Assembly (NCBI GenBank): GCA_015491275.1
Contig: WFWF01000149.1
Coordinates: 1 to 7,069, forward strand
DNA length: 7,069 nt
Origin: Aquificales bacterium
GTDB taxonomy: Bacteria; Aquificota; Aquificia; Aquificales; Aquificaceae
Direction: 5' to 3'
Position 1 is the first letter of the stretch, and each line of letters opens with the position of its first letter. Of this stretch, positions 1-4,805 are shown piece after piece. The position numbers and the translations under genes are program-made. Below the pieces are notes generated by a model, which had not been told where the DNA came from, did no database searches, and saw only the letters and a list, made by a program, of their open reading frames with translations.

Positions 1-276
1 CTCGGTTTTCTCCATCTCAAGGTAGAGTCTGTCTATGCTCCTCTTGAGAAAGCTAATCTCACTCCTGAGTCTTCTTATTTTTTTCACAGCTTATTCCGCT
101 CTGAAGTAGATGGGTCTTGAGACTTTCCCGTCCCTTTCCACCACACACCCTACCGCAAGTCTCTTCATAGAGGAACATAGGTCTATGGAGAGAACTCTCT
201 CGGGTGTCTTTTCTTCTTCCTCTGTCTCTTTCTCAAGCACAAGCACAAGGTAATACCCTTCCAACTCTGACAGCTT
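1..276 (-). pseudogene. tnpB: TnpB (IS200/IS605/IS607 accessory nuclease) fragment, broken
   Basis: Translating the minus strand from 276 downward gives a stretch ending in YYLVLVLEKE, then PERVLSIDL, then SRPIYFRAE, a TAA stop at 93-91, and in the same frame AVKKIRRLRSEISFLKRSID. This is the pattern of TnpB proteins around the first RuvC-like motif: a beta strand leading to the catalytic Asp in a IDL motif, followed by the basic Arg/Lys helix. The Asp of SIDL is kept. The N-terminal part is absent: upstream in this frame there is a TAA at 279-277, and no ATG start is available. The internal TAA probably arose from one substitution, because TnpB-like sequence continues after it. The fragment runs off the left edge, so the rest of RuvC and the zinc finger are not visible. 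It overlaps the TnpA fragment in another frame. I am confident of the family and of its being inactive, less so of the subfamily. Confidence 0.72.
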
Positions 277-415
277 TTATCTTTCCTTCCTTCCTCCACT
301 TCCTCAGCGTATTTGGGTGAACACCGAGCATTTTTGAAGCCTGCCCTATCTTGTAAGCTTTCACAGAAGATAGATTAACACCATAATCATCAAGTATTGT
401 TAGAAAAACGATCAA
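233..415 (-). pseudogene. tnpA: IS607-type TnpA N-terminal helix-turn-helix fragment
   Basis: This open frame of up to 60 codons contains YKIGQASKMLGVHPNTLRKW followed by RKEGKIKAVRVGR, a MerR-like helix-turn-helix with the wording typical of the start of IS607-family TnpA serine recombinases. An intact TnpA is about 200 residues and continues into a resolvase domain. Here the frame ends after the unrelated tail VLPCACA at a TGA (235-233), so the whole catalytic domain is missing. The longest frame opens with TTG at 415. The family start would match the GTG at 364-362, just before KAYKIGQ, and no good Shine-Dalgarno precedes either. It lies downstream of the gamma-subunit gene and its hairpin and runs directly into the TnpB fragment in a different frame. 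It is probably a remnant; translation into a small DNA-binding peptide is possible but unsupported. Confidence 0.7.
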
Positions 416-454
416 CTGTTAGCAACCCTCCCACCACCTCCTTTGGGTAATTTT

Positions 455-479
455 GAGAAGGGGCTATACGCCCCTTCCC
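455..479 (-). terminator. GC-rich hairpin after the oxidoreductase operon
   Basis: A perfect 8-bp inverted repeat, GAAGGGGC / GCCCCTTC at 457-464 and 470-477, encloses the 5-base loop 465-469. On the minus strand it can be extended by one G-U and one G-C pair to 455-479. It starts only a few bases after the gamma-subunit TAA (484-486) and precedes the insertion-sequence remnant, which suits the 3' end of the operon. The base run after the stem on the operon strand is TCAAAATT, so the U-tract is poor. A better T-run (CCCCCTTTT) flanks the stem in the plus direction. Confidence 0.5.
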
Positions 480-483
480 CCTT

Positions 484-1200
484 TTATACCTTTGCGGTGG
501 GTCTCGGCAAAAAAGGTTCTATACCGTGTTCTTCAGCCCACTTAAGTCCGAGTTCATAGGTTGCCTTTGCTGTGTTTACATTTTTTTCTATAAGCTCAAG
601 CTTCTTCTTAAATTTCCTCTCAAGGGCTGAATCAAGGGAAGCGGTACCACCTGAAGCTACAAACTTTTTAAGAAACCTTGCCTTTATACCCTCTTCTATC
701 GCCTCGGTGCCCACTATTCTTGTAATACCGAAAAGGGCTCCTATCATTGCCATGTTTGTGGCAAGCTCTGTCCCCGCAATCTCTGCAGCCATCTGAGTTG
801 CAGGGAAGCTGAATATTCTGACATTTAAAGATTCAAGGTAATCCCTATCCTCCTTAGAAAGGAGATCCTCTTCTGAATTTATTATTATCAACCCGTTCCT
901 CTTTATACCCGAATAGAAAGGCATTGTGTAGGATTTACCCATAGTTATAACCTGCGGATGAAATACCATTATTATATCTGGATAGACCACTTCTCCCCTG
1001 TCAAATATGGGTTCAAGTCCTATTCTTGCATAACTCTCCGCGGGAGCCATTCTTTTTTCCGCACCGAAAAACGGATTAGAAACCGCATGGTATCCCTCAT
1101 AATCCGCGGCGGTAGCTATTATATGGGCAGCGGTAACCGCACCTTGTCCGCCTATGGCAGGCATCCTTATTCCTACCCTTTTCCTCTTTATCTCCGTCAT
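484..1200 (-). CDS. porG: 2-oxoacid (pyruvate):ferredoxin oxidoreductase, gamma subunit
   Basis: A 238-residue gamma subunit of a ferredoxin-dependent 2-oxoacid oxidoreductase. In this enzyme family the gamma domain contributes to coenzyme A binding. Residues 10-31 carry the family signature with AIGGQGAVTAAHIIA, a glycine-rich turn (IGGQG at 16-20). Residues 148-160 (TNMAMIGALFGIT) match the conserved helix seen in gamma subunits. The C-terminal tail from about 190 is charged and probably helical. Its ATG (1200-1198) overlaps the beta-subunit TGA (1199-1197) as ATGA, and a strong AAGGAGGAGG at 1217-1208 lies seven bases upstream, inside the beta gene. It is the last gene of the five-gene operon and is followed by a hairpin. 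Family assignment is firm. The choice of pyruvate over 2-oxoglutarate rests on gene order (ferredoxin subunit first, gamma last), as reported for the Hydrogenobacter por cluster. Confidence 0.87.
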   Translation of the reverse strand: MTEIKRKRVGIRMPAIGGQGAVTAAHIIATAADYEGYHAVSNPFFGAEKRMAPAESYARIGLEPIFDRGEVVYPDIIMVFHPQVITMGKSYTMPFYSGIKRNGLIIINSEEDLLSKEDRDYLESLNVRIFSFPATQMAAEIAGTELATNMAMIGALFGITRIVGTEAIEEGIKARFLKKFVASGGTASLDSALERKFKKKLELIEKNVNTAKATYELGLKWAEEHGIEPFLPRPTAKV

Positions 1201-2057
1201 AATAAGCCCTCCTCCTTCTTCTTGGCTATCACCTCTTCCGCCTGAGGAGATACATATTCAAAGAACTTGAACCTCTCCTTATCCTTATCCCTCATTTCCA
1301 TAAGTGCATCATCTGAGTTTAAACCTATTTCAAGAATACAGGGAGTGTAAAGGTGAAGATAAGTAGGACCAACTTCCCGTGCAACATATATAGCCTTTTT
1401 AACCACCTGCTCTACCTTCTTCGGAGAAGAAACGGACATACGCACTACATAGTGACACCCCGAATCTATAGCAAGTTGCCACATGGGAACTTTGGGCCAT
1501 TGCTTACCTTTGGGTGCCATCTTAAACACATGTCCCTGTACGGTCGTTCCGCTTTCCTGACCTCCAGTGTTTGCATAAACCTCATTATCAAAACAGATGG
1601 TTGTTATCTTCTCCTGTCTGAAGAAGGACTGCAATGTACAGTCAAGACCTATATCAACAGTTGCACCGTCACCAGCAAGCACTACAACATCTTTAACCTT
1701 ATCGGGAAATCTCCATTCAAGCGTTCTCTTTATACCCGTAGCCACCGCATTTTGATTGCCGAAAAGTGAATGAACCGTATGGAGGGCTATATGAGGAAAT
1801 ACCAAGGAGGTACAACCCGTGGAGTTTACTATTATAGTATCCTCAGGATTCGGAAGCGATGCCAATATGTACCTGAAAGCCATTGATTCGGGACAACCTG
1901 CACACAAGGAATGCTCTTCCAATAATTCCTTAGCGTAGGGAAGATCCATAACCCCCCTCTTAGGGTTACCCCATGTTGCCTTCTCTTCAAGATCAATAAC
2001 CTCTTGAGGTATAAACTCCTTCAACTCCTCATTTATCTTAAATATGTTAATAGACAT
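1197..2057 (-). CDS. porB: 2-oxoacid (pyruvate):ferredoxin oxidoreductase, beta subunit (TPP and [4Fe-4S])
   Basis: A 286-residue beta subunit that binds thiamine pyrophosphate and the proximal [4Fe-4S] cluster. The TPP motif is clear: GDG at 129-131 followed by DNEVYANTGGQES near 157-169, almost the wording of pyruvate:ferredoxin oxidoreductases (EVYxNTGGQxS). Four cysteines match the cluster ligands of this family in spacing: C52 and C55 (LCAGCPES), C82 (about 27 residues later, GCTS) and C240 (YTPC near the C-terminus). The start ATG at 2057 lies 11 bases inside the alpha gene. The perfect AAGGAGGTGA at 2070-2061 supports this start and at the same time encodes the end of alpha (KEVKH). 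Such coupling suits equal amounts of alpha and beta. The gamma gene overlaps its end by 4 bases. Catalytic role is secure; the exact substrate is inferred. Confidence 0.9.
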   Translation of the reverse strand: MSINIFKINEELKEFIPQEVIDLEEKATWGNPKRGVMDLPYAKELLEEHSLCAGCPESMAFRYILASLPNPEDTIIVNSTGCTSLVFPHIALHTVHSLFGNQNAVATGIKRTLEWRFPDKVKDVVVLAGDGATVDIGLDCTLQSFFRQEKITTICFDNEVYANTGGQESGTTVQGHVFKMAPKGKQWPKVPMWQLAIDSGCHYVVRMSVSSPKKVEQVVKKAIYVAREVGPTYLHLYTPCILEIGLNSDDALMEMRDKDKERFKFFEYVSPQAEEVIAKKKEEGLL

Positions 2058-3249
2058 GTTTCACCTCCTTACCGAGATAATTTAAAACATCCTTAGCTAT
2101 TATCTCGGGAGGCATGGTCATACCGCCCGCAACCCTCGGTCCTCCTATAATTTCCGCATCGCTATGTTTATAAAGGTATCTCCTTATCTCCCTTTCAAGC
2201 CAACCTACAACATTAAACTCGGGAACAAATATAACCTTCGCATTCTTGACCGCTTCTCTGAGTTCATTGATGGGGAAAGGTCTTATAGTTTTTAGCTTTA
2301 CCACCTTAGCTTTAACGCCTTCATCTTCTAACAATCTGACAGCCTCCTTGGCTTGAGCTGCACCAGTACCTGTTGATACAAGAACTATATCCGATTCTGG
2401 ATCACCGAATTCCTCTATTAGACCGCCGAGATACTTCTTTATATATGGTCTTGCCCTTTCTATAGCCGCTCTTACCTCAAACTGCCAACTTGTATGGGTT
2501 GCATAGGAGATGTAGTTTGATTTCATTACAAAGGGATCCCTGAGGAATCTACCCGGGGGCATCTCCATATCTATGGGAGGCATGGGCGCCTTATAGGGAT
2601 TGTACGGAGGGAGGGCTATATCATCGGGAGGAAGCATAACGCTCTCCCTTGTATGGGAAATAAAGAAGCCGTTTATAACATTTACAACAGGAACATGAAC
2701 ATCTGGCTGTTCCGCCACAACAAATCCTGCCAGTATCATATCAAAAAGCTCCTGTGCGTTTTCCGCATACCAGACCATACATCCAGTATCAAGAAGGAAG
2801 GAAACCTCAAGATCATCAGGTTGAATAGAAAGGGGTGAATTTATGCCCCTCGCCATGAGAACCAACTGAATGGGGAGTCTTGAACCCGCCCACATGGGGA
2901 AGTTTTCCATAGCCCTTAAAGTACCCGGTCCAGATGTGGTTGTTATGGTTCTTGCACCCGCCATAGAACAACCTGCCAGCTCCGACATAACGCCGAATTC
3001 GGACTCGCCCCGGAAGTAAACACCCACATATCCTTCAACCCACAGCTCACCAATCAAATGTGCAGCCTCAGACTGAGGTGTTATGGGGTATGAAACAGAA
3101 GCATCAACGGAAGCCCTCTTAACAGCTTCCTTTACCACCTCCGAACCGGTCATAAAGACCTTTTCCCTCGGTGCCTCAAATAAAAGATATTCAGGGTCAA
3201 CTATCTTTTGACCCGCTCTATTTCTAAGCTCTTCGCCTAATTTTTGCAT
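2047..3249 (-). CDS. porA: 2-oxoacid (pyruvate):ferredoxin oxidoreductase, alpha subunit
   Basis: A 400-residue alpha subunit, the substrate-side pyrimidine-binding (Pyr) domain plus the transketolase-C-like domain II. YPITPQ at 54-59 is the conserved substrate-binding loop with its threonine. TTSGPGT at 104-110 is the second conserved loop. INGFFISHT at 192-200 resembles the pyruvate enzyme family (DGFIISHT). A proline-rich linker spans about 206-240. Domain II begins near 287, with KLKTIRPFP at 318-326. About 32 residues precede the first conserved strand, a modest N-terminal extension. The ATG at 3249 is preferred over the GTG three bases upstream because AAGGAGGTGA (3263-3254) is then four bases away, as in the beta gene; the GTG would leave one base. 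The ATG overlaps the preceding TGA by one base. Pyruvate specificity is likely but not proven, since the 2-oxoglutarate paralogue is similar. Confidence 0.88.
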   Translation of the reverse strand: MQKLGEELRNRAGQKIVDPEYLLFEAPREKVFMTGSEVVKEAVKRASVDASVSYPITPQSEAAHLIGELWVEGYVGVYFRGESEFGVMSELAGCSMAGARTITTTSGPGTLRAMENFPMWAGSRLPIQLVLMARGINSPLSIQPDDLEVSFLLDTGCMVWYAENAQELFDMILAGFVVAEQPDVHVPVVNVINGFFISHTRESVMLPPDDIALPPYNPYKAPMPPIDMEMPPGRFLRDPFVMKSNYISYATHTSWQFEVRAAIERARPYIKKYLGGLIEEFGDPESDIVLVSTGTGAAQAKEAVRLLEDEGVKAKVVKLKTIRPFPINELREAVKNAKVIFVPEFNVVGWLEREIRRYLYKHSDAEIIGGPRVAGGMTMPPEIIAKDVLNYLGKEVKHVY

Positions 3250-3815
3250 CACTTCACCTCCTTCTTAACTTCCTTAGCAATCTCAATAAACTTCTTCAAC
3301 TCTTCCGAATGCTGATCCCTGAGGGTTATCATCGCATCCTCATGTCCCGCATTACTGCACAGGGCTATAGTAAAGCAATCCGTTTCAGCCCTTATTATTT
3401 TAAGGGCAACATTTGCATAATGACAGTGAACTCCGACAAATATGCAAGCTTTTATATTGTTGTGCCATATAGTCAAATTCGGATGATTAGGATTTATTTC
3501 CTTTTCCGGATCTATCTTAGGATACTTTGGTCTGTAATCAACCATAGGAATTATCTTGGCTCCAAGGACTTCCGCCAGCTCTCTGATGAGCCTTGCCTTC
3601 TCTTTTGCTTCCTCATTCCACGCATATATAACCTGAGGTCCGGGGAATATGGTAGGATTCTCCCTTGTAAGCATAGCCTTTGCCGCTTCCCTCATGGCTA
3701 CTTCTTCATCAACTACCTCCGTAAGGAGTAAAGCCTTACCCGGCGGAGGCGGTAAAATATTTTCATAAACAGCCACGGGATAAGGTGAATAATGTGAAGG
3801 TCCAAGGGTTGCCAT
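3249..3815 (-). CDS. porD: Accessory 2-oxoacid:ferredoxin oxidoreductase subunit, CODH/ACS-epsilon-like
   Basis: A 188-residue protein encoded between the ferredoxin-like and alpha subunits, so almost certainly a subunit of the same complex. No catalytic or cluster-binding motif is obvious: it has only C124, C131, C147 and C153, without CxxC spacing. Residues 54-92 form an alpha/beta unit (helix then AKIIPMVDY). Residues 122-180 read ACIFVGVHCHYANVALKII, then a strand, then a loop and a final helix SEELKKFIEIA. By eye this second half resembles the epsilon subunit of archaeal CO dehydrogenase/acetyl-CoA synthase, which has a DHS-like Rossmann fold. The ATG at 3815 is chosen because AGGAGG at 3828-3823 is seven bases upstream; the TTG at 3821 would be too close. 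Its TGA overlaps the alpha ATG. D versus E naming is uncertain: in a porEDABG order this is D, but archaeal PorD is the ferredoxin. Confidence 0.72.
   Translation of the reverse strand: MATLGPSHYSPYPVAVYENILPPPPGKALLLTEVVDEEVAMREAAKAMLTRENPTIFPGPQVIYAWNEEAKEKARLIRELAEVLGAKIIPMVDYRPKYPKIDPEKEINPNHPNLTIWHNNIKACIFVGVHCHYANVALKIIRAETDCFTIALCSNAGHEDAMITLRDQHSEELKKFIEIAKEVKKEVK
3254..3263 (-). promoter_or_regulatory. Ribosome-binding site that decides the alpha-subunit start
   Basis: AAGGAGGTGA, a near-perfect anti-16S complement, lies inside the end of the preceding gene. It is four bases from ATG 3249 and one base from GTG 3252. The identical sequence sits three bases before the beta-subunit ATG, which supports choosing the ATG. 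Confidence 0.75.
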
Positions 3816-3822
3816 TAACAAA

Positions 3823-3828
3823 CCTCCT
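3823..3828 (-). promoter_or_regulatory. Ribosome-binding site that sets the 188-residue subunit start
   Basis: AGGAGG lies in the 15-base gap after the ferredoxin-subunit stop, seven bases before ATG 3815. The upstream in-frame TTG at 3821 is one base from it and is unlikely to be used. Confidence 0.7.
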
Positions 3829-3830
3829 GC

Positions 3831-4073
3831 TTACTTTGATACACCTTTTTCTTCTAAACTTTCAGCCATGACCATTTCTATTGAATTTCTTTTCAGCAAA
3901 TCGGAACATACATAAACACAAAGGGCGCAACCTTTACATCTATCATATATCACATAGGCGTGATGCTCCTCATCGTTATACATAAGAGTGTTTGGTTCCG
4001 GGCAAAAAAGTGTACACTGTTTACAGTTGTACTTGGCACATTCTTCATTTATAACTTTTGCAACATAATACAT
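3831..4073 (-). CDS. porE: Ferredoxin-like 2[4Fe-4S] subunit of the oxidoreductase
   Basis: An 80-residue small iron-sulfur subunit that should carry electrons between external ferredoxin and the catalytic beta subunit. It has eight cysteines in two groups: C12, C17, C20, C24-Pro (ECAKYNCKQCTLFCP, spacing CX4CX2CX3C) and C46, C49, C52, C56 (CKGCALCVYVC, spacing CX2CX2CX3C). The second group is the standard ferredoxin pattern. The first has two extra residues between cysteines one and two, and no proline follows the last cysteine of the second group. The basic YNCKQC and the acidic NDEEHH between the groups are distinctive. It is first in the operon, with AGGAGG seven bases before its ATG, and ends 15 bases before the next start. 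The role is well supported by context. The E/D letter is uncertain, and archaeal enzymes call the equivalent ferredoxin subunit PorD/delta. Confidence 0.82.
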   Translation of the reverse strand: MYYVAKVINEECAKYNCKQCTLFCPEPNTLMYNDEEHHAYVIYDRCKGCALCVYVCSDLLKRNSIEMVMAESLEEKGVSK

Positions 4074-4148
4074 TACAGCGCCTCCTAAAAAAGATGGGGC
4101 TTATTATTATAATAAAAAAAATCGCCTATTAAAATATTATTATTTAAA
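4074..4148 (-). promoter_or_regulatory. Intergenic leader and candidate promoter of the oxidoreductase operon
   Basis: This 75-base AT-rich gap separates nth from the five-gene operon. On the minus strand a TATAAT lies at 4111-4106, with a weak -35-like TTTTAA at 4134-4129 (17-base spacer) inside an AT-rich stretch containing T8 (4121-4114). An AGGAGG at 4086-4081 sits seven bases before the first ATG. The -10 match is exact, but AT-rich DNA yields such matches often, so the promoter call is tentative. No operator palindrome or riboswitch is evident. Confidence 0.4.
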
Positions 4149-4805
4149 CTAATCCTTATTATGATTCAAAACAGATTGGCTGTAGTAATCACACTCCTTT
4201 GATACGGGACATTCACCGCATCCCGGATCCTTGGCGGTACAAATTGTCTTTCCGTGGTTAAGAAGAAGTAGGGAAAATAAGGTCCATTTGTCCTCGGGAA
4301 CTATCTCCCTCAATTCCATCTCTATCTTATCGGGATCTTTCTGCGTAGTAAAACCTATACGCTGTGACACCCTCATAACATGCCTGTCAACTATTACGGC
4401 GGGTTTACCGAAAGCACCGCCCACTATCATATTTGCGGTTTTCCTGCCAACCCCGGGAAGTTTTATAAGATCCTCAACCTTTGAAGGTACTTTACCGCCG
4501 AAAAGTTCTATCAGTGCGGAGCAACAACTCTTCAACAACTTAGCCTTCCTGCGATAAAAGTTTATAGAACTGAGATCCTTTTCAAGTTCCTCTAATGGTG
4601 TGCTTGCTATATCCACCGGTCCCTTATATTTTTTGAAAAACTCCTTCATAACCGCGTTAACCTTTTTATCCGATTCCTGAGCTGCCAATATGGCTTCCAC
4701 AAGCAATTCAAAGGGATTGTTGTATTCAAGCTCAAGCCTTGGATCTTTATAAATCTTTTTCAACCCCTCTATAACGGCAAGGGCTTTATTTTTAAGGTCC
4801 CCCAT
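4149..4805 (-). CDS. nth: Endonuclease III (bifunctional DNA glycosylase/AP lyase)
   Basis: A 218-residue HhH-GPD base-excision enzyme that removes oxidised pyrimidines and cuts at abasic sites. The helix-hairpin-helix is at 115-125 (KLPGVGRKTAN), with the catalytic Lys at K122. The catalytic Asp is D140 in VDRHV, where many bacterial homologues have VDTHV. The C-terminal [4Fe-4S] loop is intact: C189, C196, C199 and C205, exactly CX6CX2CX5C. AAQESD at 41-46 corresponds to the SAQATD region of the E. coli protein. Length is close to the usual 211-215. The ATG overlaps the receptor stop as TGATG, and GGAGGTGA at 4820-4813 lies seven bases upstream, inside the receptor gene, so translation is probably coupled. 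All catalytic and cluster residues are present, so it should be active. A thermophile with much oxidative or heat-driven base damage would need it, but its pairing with a receptor gene has no clear functional logic. Confidence 0.93.
   Translation of the reverse strand: MGDLKNKALAVIEGLKKIYKDPRLELEYNNPFELLVEAILAAQESDKKVNAVMKEFFKKYKGPVDIASTPLEELEKDLSSINFYRRKAKLLKSCCSALIELFGGKVPSKVEDLIKLPGVGRKTANMIVGGAFGKPAVIVDRHVMRVSQRIGFTTQKDPDKIEMELREIVPEDKWTLFSLLLLNHGKTICTAKDPGCGECPVSKECDYYSQSVLNHNKD

Noticed and set aside
1..483. CRISPR array, tRNA or other RNA gene in the left-end region
   Set aside because: No spaced direct repeats and no cloverleaf pattern were seen. The region is explained by the hairpin and the TnpA/TnpB remnants.
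2400..2640. Proline-rich stretch in the alpha subunit as an insertion
   Set aside because: Alpha subunits of this family normally have a Pro-rich linker between the Pyr domain and domain II, so this is expected.
4132..4145. AAATA-TTAT-TATTT inverted repeat after nth as a terminator, with a T8 run downstream
   Set aside because: The stem is five A-T pairs only, unstable at any plausible growth temperature, and the T8 run begins about ten bases further on. It is probably just AT-rich spacer.
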